Shown: positions 17,183-26,898, counted from the stretch's first letter. The stretch: 64,000 nucleotides of DNA from an uncultured Ruminococcus sp. (GCA_902799245.1 CADBZY010000009.1:1-64000); one strand, 5' to 3'. Translations and numbers: made by a program. Notes: generated by a model from the sequence alone, not told the origin.

Positions 17183-18805
17183 TTATCTCGCTCTTCGTTT
17201 CCTGAGAACCGTGCCGATGGCCAACATGGATAGTATCGCAAAATTGAAGGCAAATACCATTGGCATGGCGCTTTCTCCTGTTCCGGGAGAGAGCGGCTTG
17301 TCAAGATCTTTATCCGGATCAGGAGAAGTCTTCTTTGTCCACTGAGCAGTCAGTACGATATTGCTGTCCACATCAATCACATCGCCGCCGGTAAGCAGTC
17401 CGTTCGCTGCGTATGCCCTCGGCGCGATAACCGTTCCTTTGCCGCCGGGAGCGGGATTCGGGTCAGGATTGGCCTTTGTCAGTTTCCAGCCGGCGAACGT
17501 ATACCCGGCTCTGACGTATTTAAGCTCGGGGGCGTCGTTGGCGAAAACCGTGTGGTTTGCCTTGCCGTCCGCGCCTACGGTGACACTGAATTGGTGCGGT
17601 GTGCCGAGATCTTCGGTGTAGCCCGCGTCGCCTTCCTTGAGCCCGCTTCTGTAGGTGATGGTGTAGACTTCCGGCGGAGGAACGGTACCGTCCATGAAGC
17701 GTCCTGTCAGAAGCACATCCGATTCCGGCATGGTAAATTTTCCGGAAGCCGGCAGTGTCAGATTATCCGGCGATTCCACATTCCAGCCGTTGAAGGTGTA
17801 TTCGTCATCGGTGAGAACCGGCGCAACCGTCACTTCGTCGCCGTTGTGGTATTCCTTCGGTTGGTAATCATCGCCGTCAAGGGTTATTTCATCGCCGTTG
17901 ACGTCATACGCCTTGTAGCGGACGGTATACTTGCCGAGGAATTCCGCCACAAATATCACCTCTTCATCTGGCATGGTGAATCGGCCGTTTTCGTCAATCG
18001 AAAGACCGGATGGAGATTGGAGCTTCCAGCCCTTGAATTCCGCGTTTTCCTTGGTCGGGTCGGTCACGCCTGCGCCCTTGATCACTTCCGTGCCGTAGGG
18101 CTTGGTCTGCCTTGCGTGTTCGGTATCGCTGACCATGTAGATGACCGCGTGAGAATTCTTTCTGTATTCGCCGGTGATCACCACATCGCTTTGCGGCATG
18201 GTGAATTGTCCGGTTTCGTCGGTCGAAAGACCTGTCGGCAGCGTCCAGCCTTCGAAGGTGTAGCCTTCAATCGCCGCGGGCGCATCCTTAAACGGCACTT
18301 TAGCGCCCTTGGCAAAGCGCTCGGGTGCGTAGGCTGCCGGAAGGGTGTATGCCGCGCCGTCCTTGGTCGCGGAATAGCTCACCTGGAAGGTCGGTTCAAA
18401 TTCTGCTGCAAATATTACGTCGTCATCCGGCATGGTGAATCGGCCGTTTTCGTCAATCGGAAGACCGGCGGGAGATTGGAGCTTCCAGCCCTTGAATATC
18501 GCGTTTGTCGCGGTCGGGTCGGTTACGCCTTCGCCCTTGGTGACGATCGTGCCGTAGTCGTGATTCTGGCTGTCATATTCCGCACCGTCCACCTCATAGA
18601 TGACCTTGTGGGGATTCGGGGTAAAGAAGCCGGTGAATTCCACATCGCTGTCCGGCATGGCGAAGGTCTTCTCTCCTCCCTCGGACTCCGTGATGGCAAG
18701 CCCCGCGGGTTGGTTGACACTCCAGCCGCTGAATGTGTAACCCGGTGCGGTGGGTTCCGGCTCGACAGCGATTCCCGTCTGACCGGTTTCATAATCACTA
18801 TCCAC
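17183..18805 (-). pseudogene. C-terminal segment of broken InlB B-repeat surface protein
   Basis: 540 open codons with repeated units of the Listeria-Bacteroides (Flg_new) type: Y-x-F-x-GW followed by a TMPDSDV-like strand, six or seven times. The C-terminus has a wall-anchor layout: SPGTGES, then a hydrophobic segment (MVFAFNFAILSMLAIGTVL) and the charged tail RKRRAR; SPGTG is a variant of LPxTG. The apparent GTG start at 18805 is inside the MITE insertion, so it is an artefact. The segment was once fused in the same frame to the next segment (18914-19708). Confidence 0.85.
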
Positions 18806-18938
18806 AACTTAAGCACTCCCCCAGTCGCTACGCGACAGCCCTCTCAAAGAGGGAGCCATTTTTTGCCTCCCTCTTTGAGGGAGGTGGCACGCCGCAGGCG
18901 TGACGAAGGGAGTTTATTTCCCTAAGTTGTGGATAGTG
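18796..18938. mobile_element. 143-bp MITE-like palindromic insertion
   Basis: Terminal inverted repeats CACTATCCACAACTTA (18796-18811) and its complement (18923-18938) bound an element flanked by perfect 10-bp direct repeats GTTTCATAAT (18786-18795 and 18939-18948). Inside, CCCTCTCAAAGAGGGAG and CTCCCTCTTTGAGGGAG form a long internal palindrome with a GTCGC/GGCACGCC decoration, a type I recall as common in gut Firmicutes. It has no coding capacity. Removing the element plus one direct repeat (153 bp) restores a continuous reading frame, IDRDYET-GQTG, in the surface protein; insertion adds an in-frame stop at 18914-18916. Confidence 0.85.
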
Positions 18939-19708
18939 GTTTCATAATCCCTGTCGATCGGCAGCGCGGACATTCCTTCCGGCGCGTTGCCGGTCAGCGT
19001 GTAGGACACGGTGTGTCCGTTGGTCCAGACAGCGTAAAGCTCCGCGCGGAAGCAGTCCTCGACGGGATTATCGCAGGCGGAGAGCGGTACCCATACGCCG
19101 GAATCGGTGCGCTTAAGCAGCGCCGCGTTTGAATCGGCGTTTTCTGTCTTGCTCCAGCCCTTGAAGACATAGCCTTCGCGCTTCGGAGGTTGGGAAGTCA
19201 TCTCGCCCTTGTCGCTGAATATCTTCGTGTCGCCTTCGCGGTTGAATTCCGAGGCGTCGCTGAGATCACCGGGATTCTTCGTCGGTATATTCGTCACGGT
19301 ATCGCCGCCGGCGTTCGCGTGGAACATCACGGAGTATTTAGCTTCCCAGTTGGCGACCAGCCGGAACCGGTAATCGCTTGTATCCTCCATGATTCTGCTG
19401 TGGGCGATGCGGAAGGCGTCCTGTCCGTAGCTGCTCACGGGATAATCGTGGGTCTTATCCTGGTTGTATTGATTGTTCCAGTGCAGCTTCCAGCCTGTGA
19501 AGACATAGCCCCTGGCTTTCAGATCGCCCTTGAGCAGCGGATAGTAGCCCGCGCGGTTGTTTTCGCCTTCACCGAAGGTGACAAGGCTGTTCATCTCATA
19601 CTGCGTGTAGACAAACACCCAATCCCCGTCCACCAGATTTGCGGAAGGCATATTGTCGCTGAGGTATTCGCCGCCGGTCAGCGCCTCCTCGTTTGGTTCA
19701 TCCGACAA
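18914..19708 (-). pseudogene. Middle segment 2 of broken InlB B-repeat surface protein
   Basis: 264 open codons of Flg_new-type repeats (GYVFTGWKLHW, GYVFKGWSKTEN). It reads through IDRDYET into the MITE and stops there. Its 5' end is joined to the previous segment through a frameshift at about 19700: the upstream frame ends GYYFVG-stop, and this frame resumes SDEPNEEALTG. GTCGGATG occurs once at the junction; a tandem copy would give GYYFVGWSDEPNEE, so an 8-base slippage deletion is the likely lesion (inference). Confidence 0.85.
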
Positions 19709-21368
19709 AGTAATAGCCCGTGCGCTTGGGTGCGCTTGCGCGGAAGACCTTGGTGCCGGTGCCGCGCCAGTTCTTGTATTTCACGAGGGAACTGAAATGA
19801 TTGTTATCCGCATACGGCATATTGGTCACCGTGTCGGTGGTGCCGGGGTTGAAATGCACTTCGAACTGCGGCTCCCAGACGGCGTAGAGGTCAAATTCCA
19901 TATCCACGGCGTCGTTGCGGTTGAACCATGTGCCGTAGATACCGTAGCCCTTGCTGAATGTACCGTCGCTGTTGAAGCGGTATCGGTAGGGACCGGACAG
20001 GCGCTTGCCATCCTCGTTGTTCGCCTTGCGGTAGTAGTGCATATCCCAGCCGACAAATCGATAGCCTGCCGCCTGGAGTCGGTTGTGCTTGAGGGGATAA
20101 TAGCCCTCGACGAAGTTCGACGAAATGCCTTCTTCTTCAAGAACGTCCTCCCACTCGCCGTCTTCATTGACAGGAAGGGCGCTGAGTCCGTCGTTCGCCG
20201 GTTCGTCTATGTGGGTGATGTAGTTCTCGGAGGTTGGCTTTCCGTCGCCTCCGAGGTTCTTGTTGTATTTGAGGACGAACGTCCTGCGAGGTTCCCATCT
20301 GGCTTTGAGATAAACAACTGTGGGAGGTTTGACGGTGTTGGAACTGGTCTTGAACCAGCCGCTGTAAAGACCGACGTTGCTTGTCACGTCGGAAACATTC
20401 AGTTCTTTCGTCTCGGTCAGCTCGTAATGTCCCGGGAAGGCGGTTTCCGTTTCCGTCAGGTCGAGCACTTTGTCCTCGTCCGTTTCGGTCCCGTCCGGTT
20501 TGAGCGCGTAAGCCTTCACATCCCATCCGCGGAAGATGTAGTGATCGGACTGGAGCATACCGTTTTTCACCCGCAGATAGGACGAGGTTCCGCTGGTGAA
20601 GTAGTTCTCGCTGTTTTTGATGTCGTCCTCGTCGAGAACCTCCGTCCATTCCCCTTTGTCCCTGTTCCACATGGCATCGGTAAGCCTTGTGTCCTCTTTG
20701 CCGAGGTAATGACCCTGCGGGTAGTCATCCTGTTTGAGGCCGGGACGGTTCACCTGGTAGATGAAGGTGTAGGTGTTGAGCGGTTCCCACACGGCATAAA
20801 GCTGTGTGTAGAAATAGCCTTGCTTCTCGCTGTCGTAAACCGGATGGGTGCAGGTCGAACTGTTGACGCCCACGTAATTGGTACTGGTATCACTCAGAAT
20901 TTCGCTGCTGCCCGGTTTCGTATCGGCATTCAGGCTCCAGCCGCGGAAGTTGTATTTCGGGCGGGCAGGCTTGGTGTAGTTGATCGCTTTTCTCTCGTCC
21001 GTATCTTTTCTGTATGACCAGACATTGGCACTGTTTCCGGTGGTCTGATACAAAAGTGACGCAGGGGTGAAATTGGTGACATTATCCACTTCATTTGCAG
21101 GGACATTCATGTCAAACTTCACCATGCGCTGCATGTCATAGAGCGCGGTGATGATAAACAGCCTGTCGTAATTTTTATCCAGATCGCCGTTGTAAATGCC
21201 GTGTTGGAATTCGCCCGAGGCGGGTACAGTAAACGTCGTCCCCTGATTGGATTTATAACCGTAGGTGACGTCGTCATAGGTGACGGTGACATCGGCCGTT
21301 TCAGCGGTCTCCGTGGAATAATCCACGACCTTCCAGCCCTTGAATCGATAGCCCGTTGCGGTAGGCAT
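19698..21368 (-). pseudogene. Middle segment 3 of broken InlB B-repeat surface protein
   Basis: 556 open codons made of repeated WEP-x-F-x(n)-Y-x-F-x-GW units (e.g. HYIFRGWDVKAY, GYRFVGWDMHYY), typical of large secreted adhesin-like proteins. The true upstream coding sequence continues in this frame as NGGNKYLKLKNG before the first Met, so the ORF start is not a translation start. It is separated from segment 4 by a frameshift near 21395-21405. Confidence 0.85.
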
Positions 21369-21382
21369 ACCGTTTTTCAGCT

Positions 21383-22576
21383 TCAGGTATTTATTACCGC
21401 CGTTAGTGAAAACATGTCGTCCGTGATCTGGTTTTCATATATGCTGAAGACCCACTGCCCCAGCGGGCTGTTATTCAGAGCGGGATAGAAGTCGGCGTCA
21501 GCCAGTCCCTGATAGGTGCCGACATAGTAATCCGGCGTCATTTCCTCGTTGCCGTTCACCTTCTGCGCCCTTTTGAGTCCGGCGTCATGGACGTTGCCGT
21601 CGTTGCGGTTGAAAATGAAGGTGTAGAGTGTATACCTGTGCCATACGGCGTAGAGATAGACCGTGTTGTCATGGCTGTCCGCAATGTTGCCGGCCGTCAC
21701 GTGATCTGTTCCGTTATCACCGCCCAGTATTCTGCCATCGTAGTTATACTTCCAGCCCTTGAACTGATATCCGTTTGCGCTCAGGCTTCCCGGATAATAA
21801 CCGCCGCTTTCGAATTGGTCGTATGTCAGGGTCACGGACTGCGTGTCGGGATTATACCCGGTGGGAATGTCGGTAATTTCACTCTTTACCCTCTGACCTG
21901 TCTTTTTGTCGATCATATAGTGGAAGTCAAAGATAAAGGTGTAGGACTGCGGCACCCATTCGCCGTAAAGCTTCAGAATCGCGCGTTTGTTGGTGTTGCC
22001 GTAATAATTGTGATCAAATCCGGACAGAGGAATGGAGGTGGATTTTCCGCCTTCCGGTTCCGTACTCCATTGATCTACTACATATCCTTTTTTGGTGCTT
22101 GCGTTTTTATAGACGATGAACTCATAGATATTGCTCTGGGGCGTATCCTTCTGCAGCTCGAAGATAGCGCTGGTCGTGCGGGTGGTAGGATAGCTGCCGT
22201 TGTTGCCCTTTACATAATAGCTGACGTCGTAACAGATGTTCCACTGGGCATACAGAGTAATGTCCTCGCGGAATCCGGTCTGTGTTCCCGTATCGTAAGA
22301 CGTTCCGCCGAAATCAGACGCTGTATTCCATTCAAGCAGGTAAACATCCTTGTAAAGATTGTAATTCTCCGACGAGATCGGACGGGTACTGTCGGCTTTT
22401 TCCTTGTTCAGCAGGTTGCCCTTGCTAGTCAGGGAAAAGCTCTGCGGATCGACGGACACCGTTTCGGAAAAGTCCACTTCCGAATCCACATAGGTGACCT
22501 CGATCTTTTCCGTCCAGACGGCGTAGTATTTCACTTCCCACGCACCGTTATTGTAAACGGCGCTGCCGGTATCCAT
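21383..22576 (-). pseudogene. N-proximal segment 4 of broken InlB B-repeat surface protein
   Basis: 397 open codons of B-repeats (YYAVWTEK, GYVVDQW, GYQFKGWKYN). It ends by frameshift (DDMFSLTAVINT-stop where DDMF plus NGGNKYLK is expected). Upstream a proper gene start exists in another frame: GGAGG, then ATG at 22692, MNNMKRNDSS... and a signal-like RRRILMLSAIITWIPAA, which then leaves frame at about 22580. So the N-terminus seems to be joined to mid-protein sequence by a deletion and frameshift. Confidence 0.8.
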
Positions 22577-22692
22577 GTTATAATGGCAGAAAGCATCAAT
22601 ATCCTGCGCCGGATGCCGATCGGCAGAAGCCTGCCTCTTCCTCCTTCGCGCACCTTACAGCCTGAACTGTCGTTCCGTTTCATGTTGTTCAT
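22577..22692 (-). pseudogene. Orphaned start and signal peptide of the surface protein
   Basis: ATG 22692 is preceded by GGAGG at a good distance and encodes MNNMKRNDSSGCK followed by a basic stretch and a hydrophobic signal-like segment ending PAA. It is out of frame with the B-repeat segment that begins at 22576. This is what remains of the original 5' end of the surface gene. Confidence 0.65.
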
Positions 22693-22789
22693 AATGATAC
22701 CTCCGTCTTACCATGACAAACCAATCACTGCATTGATTTTTGATAATATGTTGATGGAATTACTACAAAACTGACACCATTTATTAAAA

Positions 22790-22818
22790 ATTATATCATA
22801 AATGGTGAAAAAAGTAAA
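22790..22818 (-). promoter_or_regulatory. Surviving promoter of the broken surface gene
   Basis: On the minus strand TTTACT (22813-22818) and a perfect TATAAT (22790-22795) are 17 bases apart, about 95 bases upstream of ATG 22692. The promoter looks intact although the gene is dead. Confidence 0.65.
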
Positions 22819-22885
22819 TACTTTTTATCGTTTTTTTTACCAGCCATCAGAAATAATTCTCCGGAGTCCTCTTCTGTCGGGCATT

Positions 22886-22993
22886 CCCGCCGGTTCGTTT
22901 CAATCAGACGCTTCGGTGAGGCGCTCCGCCTGACCGCCGACTGCCTTCACGCGATGAAATTCTACGCCTTCCATCCGGCGTTTGTCAAATGAT
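22886..22993 (+). pseudogene. 3' remnant of a CotJC-type manganese catalase (copy 2)
   Basis: From about 22908 the plus strand encodes RRFGEALRLTADCLHAMKFYAFHPAFVK and stops at 22991, the same C-terminal motif as copy 1 (RFGEALRLT...FYAFHPAF). Upstream, catalase sequence is absent or out of frame. It diverges from copy 1 (TADCLHAMK versus TTDRLDAKN), so it is not a recent duplicate. Both copies are on the plus strand, at the two ends of the minus-strand surface gene. Confidence 0.75.
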
Positions 22994-23013
22994 GTCGGTC
23001 TAACAAAAAAATC

Positions 23014-23052
23014 ATCCTCTTTGTCGGTTCTCAGCGAATCGGCAGAGAGGAT
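23014..23052 (+). terminator. Terminator of the catalase remnant (copy 2)
   Basis: ATCCTCTTTGTCG (23014-23026) pairs with CGGCAGAGAGGAT (23040-23052) with G-U pairs allowed, followed by ATTTCTTT. It resembles in position and ATCCTCT core the terminator of copy 1. Confidence 0.7.
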
Positions 23053-23251
23053 ATTTCTTTCACTTCCTCATGGAAGCGCTGCCGCACAGGCTTGGCTCCC
23101 GCCCTGTGCGACAATGTTATATTTCTCCTACATAGTATTTTTATACAATAATATTTTACAATTTCATGACAGTTATTGCAAGGGCTTTTTATGTATATTT
23201 CGTGAGAAAAAGGATATGCCAGAACGCAAGAGTTGCGTAATGAATATGGCT
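23053..23251. other. Spacer with an unassigned hairpin
   Basis: About 200 bases without coding sequence. CGCACAGG (23084-23091 region) and CCTGTGCG about 11 bases later can form a hairpin, with no T tail on either strand. Nothing else is recognised. Confidence 0.4.
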
Positions 23252-23600
23252 TTATCTCACAAACGGATATTCCACACGGTTATCCAGCAGCGCGTCGTAG
23301 GCGTTGACCTTGCGGAAGGTGTTGCCCAGCATTTCACGCTCCCTGTAGGAGCGCAGTTGTTCCATATCGAAATTTGCGTAGAACAGACCTTCCGTTTCCT
23401 CGTCGGCGAGAAGAAGGGTGTTGTCGATGCATTCCCCGTTTTCATTCCAGCAGATAGGGGAGAAGGCGCAGGAATGACCCGCGTTTTTTCCGTTCGGATT
23501 CGCCATGGCGACGCCGCACATATTCTCATAGGCTCTCGTGGAAAGCGCCTGCACGCGCGGTTTCATGCTTTCGCAGTCGTTGGGGACGAGAATGATCAGA
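23252..23600 (-). pseudogene. C-terminal fragment of a nitrilase/carbon-nitrogen hydrolase
   Basis: About 115 residues: IILVPNDCESMKPRVQALSTRAYENMCGVAMANPNG matches the catalytic-cysteine-distal region of carbon-nitrogen hydrolases, continuing SCAFSPICWNENGE...LLLADEETEGLFYANFD. The N-terminal 150 or so residues, with the catalytic Glu and Lys, are missing. The expected ILVPN-x-C is retained, but a fragment of this length cannot be an active enzyme. Codons before about 23600 do not resemble the family. Confidence 0.75.
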
Positions 23601-23633
23601 CGTCGTTTGGAATAATAATGACGCAAGGCTGTT

Positions 23634-23666
23634 TTTCATCCTTTTTGGGAAAGAAAAACAGCCTTG
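23634..23666 (+). terminator. Orphan terminator
   Basis: CAAGGCTGTTTTTC pairs perfectly with GAAAAACAGCCTTG over a 5-base loop and is followed by TTTTTTGTCTTTT. No plus-strand gene precedes it; its stem is nearly the same as that at 37124-37163. Confidence 0.85.
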
Positions 23667-23732
23667 TTTTTTGTCTTTTATCTTTTCATCGACGGCTTGT
23701 GGTGTGACGTTTTCTACAAATGCAATGTTCTG

Positions 23733-26564
23733 CTAACAGAGCTTATCGCCTATTACACGCCAAGCGCTTGTATCATTTGTGTCATTTCCTTTAAGTCCAA
23801 TCCATATAGTGGCTTTAAAGGTCTTGCCGTTATTCTCATAGGTACTCCAGCTGTTTGTGTAAACAATATGCTGCTCCGGCTTGTTTTTGTAGTCGGAATT
23901 AATCGTTTTGCCGGTAAACGGATTCACCGGATGATCGATTACCCCCGAAAAAGCTAATGTCGGTGTATCTGCGTTGGTCATAAACGTATCGTCTGTTGTG
24001 AGCTCCCGACTGTCAAAATCCTTAACCAGCAGCAGTGATTTAAACAAATTCACATCATTGAATACGTTGTATTTTGCCGAATTGTCGTCGTCGAAATTCA
24101 TCTCAGGAAACGATAGAAATGCTCCGTGATCAGAAACGATGATGATTTTTGTGTTGTCATACACATCGTTTTCACGCAGATAATCAAACCATTTTCCGAG
24201 CTGAATCATTGACGCCATATTGCACTGATAGTGCATCATATGATTCAAATCGCCGATTGACATCTCATCTCCTGACAGCGAGTATCGGATCTGATGTTCT
24301 GCCTCATAGCTTGTGTTATCAATCTCGTGAGCCGGCTCATAGGCGGGTTCCTGGAGTAAAATCGGGTAATGCGTGGTGTCATTGCTGATCATGGTAAATG
24401 TGCCCTGTCCGCTGTCACAGACTCGCGTGATGGTTGGATAGTTTCTTAAGGCGTCGTATGCCTCGAAGAATTTCAGGTTTGCCCCGACCAAGCCGTCGCC
24501 GCTTGCTTGATAGAGATTCCGGATCAGTTGTACAGAAGCATCATTATCCAGATTGGCCTGATTGTAATAACCAGAATTATACAGTGTCTGATGCAGCAGC
24601 AGCGGAGAGGAACGGAAAAGACCGTAGGCGTAAAAATTTCGGTTGCGCAGATTATTGGTGTTTTTGCTGATTTTTTCCAAACTGTCTTCGGAAAAGAATC
24701 TGCCGTTGGTAATGTATTTGTTGATTTCCGGATAGTCATTGTATATGCTCAGATCAGGTATCCACTTATATCCGGCATATGTCGGGTCACAAACGGTGGC
24801 TTTATATCCGTTGGCGGAAAACAGGACGGGCATCACTTTTAAAGCTTCGTTTTGTTTCTCCGCCAGACTTTCATTCGAACGCTTGTCGTTTTCCTCGGGA
24901 ATATACTCATATCCGCCGAAAAGTCCCGGAGTGCCGACGTTCGTATAATTACCGTATGAAATGGTGTTGGGATAGTAGGTAAATCCGGCAAATTGTTCTC
25001 GCAGTTCAGGCTTTTCCTGCATTATGTATGGAAAATAGGTGTTGATTGCTCTATCCAGCATTATAATGACAACATTCTTGCCTGTTTTATCAAGTGTAAG
25101 CACTGCCTGATTCGTTTTTGAATTGTTTCCGTCTGATTGATTTAAGAAACTGGACGAAAGGCCATTCCTCAGTGATGTATAACTGGATTGAATATGGAAG
25201 ACATTTACGCACGACATAACCAGAATGCTGATACATCCGGCCACGCAAACCGATTTGACAATTGACGCGCGCTTGATGCAGATCAGAATAATTACAGCAG
25301 CGATAATGAATAATACTGCGAGATTAAGAGCTATTTGCAGACCGGAATTGATAAGCACATTGTCATATATTAATTCGGACGACATGTTTCCGTAGTTGTT
25401 GCCGAAAAACATATAATTCACGATGGATGCAGCTGCCATAATAGCCGAACCGACGCTGATAATCTTTTGGATGGAAGATGTGGAAAGGCGGTAAAAAATA
25501 TTCATCCAGACTGTAAATGTTCCTGCTGCAAGAATAAAAGCGTGAAATACATATCTCAATGGAGAATGGAGATTGTTAATATCGACAAATTCATCCGGTG
25601 ATGCATTGATGACAGCCGACGGGATCAGTAAGCCTGTCAGAATCGTCATAAAAACGCAGGCAACAAAAAAAATAAAATGATCGGTTCCGGTGGCCTCCGG
25701 CATAGAAAACAGGGACTTGCGTTTTTTCAGGAATAAATGCAATGCTAAAGGCACCAGCATGAGCAACAGAGCGAATATCGCAAAGTTTTGCTTACGGGCT
25801 GTGTTGAAGGGTTCTATAAAAAGAATATACGGCAACGAAGCAATGGAGATGACAGCGCTGATGATGCAGAGTACCAGTTTAGGATTACGAATCTTATAAA
25901 AGATATTCTTGATCAGTGAAAAGATATTATTCAGCGTCCAGTAAAACACAAGACCGGAAGGCGAATCGTATAAAAGAAGAAGGAAGATGACTGCCAGTCC
26001 GAAAGTCTGCAGCTTGGTTTTCAATGGCATCCCTTTTGTATAGATAACGGCGGATACCAGGTTGATCGCAGTCATGAGCAGAGGAAGGAGATTCAACGAA
26101 TGGCCCGCAATGTGAAGCAGACCGTCCGGCATACACAAATCAGAAATAGGCCCGAAACTGGCGTATCGCAGGCGATCTAAACCGGAGAGATAATTGTATG
26201 CCGCAATGAAAAAAGGAATTTCCAGAAGAAGCGATAACGATCCTTTCAATCCGTAATACGGCTTATAATTGTTCTGGCGGTAATAGGTCTGGAGCATCAT
26301 GAAGCGTTCGTCGCCTTTGAATGCTTTTTTGATGTGCGCTACACCGGGCTGCAGTTTCTGTGTGCGAAGCTTTTCTTCCTCCTGCATGGCATCGGCACGT
26401 CTGTATAACGGCAATGTGAGAAAATTAATTGCGAGACTCAATGCGATAATGGCAATTCCCTCGTTATCCGTAAAGCGCAGCATGTAAGCATATACAACGT
26501 CAAATAAGAGCCAAAGCGGCTCGATTATCAGATCATATAACACTGTAAAAATTGCCATTTTCAC
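23733..26564 (-). CDS. YidC-like insertase fused to a sulfatase/LTA-synthase-like domain
   Basis: 943 residues. Residues 1-225 are clearly YidC/Oxa1: LWLLFDVVYAYMLRFTDNEGIAIIALSLAINFLTLPLYRRADAM, later YGLKGSLSLLLEIPFFIAAYNYLS and PSGLVFYWTLNNIFSLIKN. Residues 230-460 are about seven more membrane segments. From about 495 a periplasm-type alkaline-phosphatase fold begins: NVVIIMLDRA (metal Asp504), YTNVGTPGLFGG (candidate nucleophile Thr541 or Thr545), NDTTHYP (His732) and IIIVSDHGAFL (Asp812-His813), as in LtaS-type sulfatases. YidC inserts membrane proteins; such a fusion could link insertion to a phospho- or sulfo-transfer on surface glycans, but this is unproven. GTG 26564 or ATG 26558 may be the start. 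Confidence 0.85.
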   Translation of the reverse strand: MKMAIFTVLYDLIIEPLWLLFDVVYAYMLRFTDNEGIAIIALSLAINFLTLPLYRRADAMQEEEKLRTQKLQPGVAHIKKAFKGDERFMMLQTYYRQNNYKPYYGLKGSLSLLLEIPFFIAAYNYLSGLDRLRYASFGPISDLCMPDGLLHIAGHSLNLLPLLMTAINLVSAVIYTKGMPLKTKLQTFGLAVIFLLLLYDSPSGLVFYWTLNNIFSLIKNIFYKIRNPKLVLCIISAVISIASLPYILFIEPFNTARKQNFAIFALLLMLVPLALHLFLKKRKSLFSMPEATGTDHFIFFVACVFMTILTGLLIPSAVINASPDEFVDINNLHSPLRYVFHAFILAAGTFTVWMNIFYRLSTSSIQKIISVGSAIMAAASIVNYMFFGNNYGNMSSELIYDNVLINSGLQIALNLAVLFIIAAVIILICIKRASIVKSVCVAGCISILVMSCVNVFHIQSSYTSLRNGLSSSFLNQSDGNNSKTNQAVLTLDKTGKNVVIIMLDRAINTYFPYIMQEKPELREQFAGFTYYPNTISYGNYTNVGTPGLFGGYEYIPEENDKRSNESLAEKQNEALKVMPVLFSANGYKATVCDPTYAGYKWIPDLSIYNDYPEINKYITNGRFFSEDSLEKISKNTNNLRNRNFYAYGLFRSSPLLLHQTLYNSGYYNQANLDNDASVQLIRNLYQASGDGLVGANLKFFEAYDALRNYPTITRVCDSGQGTFTMISNDTTHYPILLQEPAYEPAHEIDNTSYEAEHQIRYSLSGDEMSIGDLNHMMHYQCNMASMIQLGKWFDYLRENDVYDNTKIIIVSDHGAFLSFPEMNFDDDNSAKYNVFNDVNLFKSLLLVKDFDSRELTTDDTFMTNADTPTLAFSGVIDHPVNPFTGKTINSDYKNKPEQHIVYTNSWSTYENNGKTFKATIWIGLKGNDTNDTSAWRVIGDKLC

Positions 26565-26684
26565 TTATCCTCATTTCTTCTCCGGATGCTGCACATATGC
26601 ATTGGATGTGTTTGCGTCGACCGTCATTGCATTCTGTATGGTACATATTTTCTAAAAAAAATAATTCAAATAATCGTCTGAATC

Positions 26685-26713
26685 ATTATATAGTATCAAA
26701 TTATAAAAATCAA
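26685..26713 (-). promoter_or_regulatory. Promoter of the YidC-sulfatase gene
   Basis: On the minus strand TTGATT (26708-26713) and TATAAT (26685-26690) are 17 bases apart, about 120 bases upstream of the gene. The 26565-26880 gap otherwise is AT-rich, with nothing else recognised. Confidence 0.6.
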
Positions 26714-26880
26714 TCGTTTATTTATTTTTTTGTAAATATGTATTAATCGCTTGCTCTCCGGTAATTAGTTTAAATGAACGGATTATTTGTAATACTAAAT
26801 AATCAAAATGAGATGGAAGCTGTATAAATTGCCGATTTGTACTGGCGGATCAAAACTGAATGAGAAGAGAAAAAGAAAAA

Positions 26881-26898
26881 GCCGCCGGGAAAGGCGGC
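26881..26898 (-). terminator. Terminator of the TetR gene
   Basis: GCCGCC and GGCGGC pair over a six-base loop. On the minus strand a T-rich tract follows, 70 bases after the TetR stop codon. Confidence 0.85.

Noticed and set aside
18796-18938. CRISPR repeat or small RNA in the palindromic element
   Set aside because: Single copy with inverted, not direct, repeats and a clear target duplication; a MITE explains it fully.
17552-22774. Long plus-strand open frames opposite the B-repeat pseudogene (457, 454 and 395 codons)
   Set aside because: They are antisense to clear Flg_new-type repeats, lack domains and Shine-Dalgarno sites, and arise from the codon bias of the repeats.
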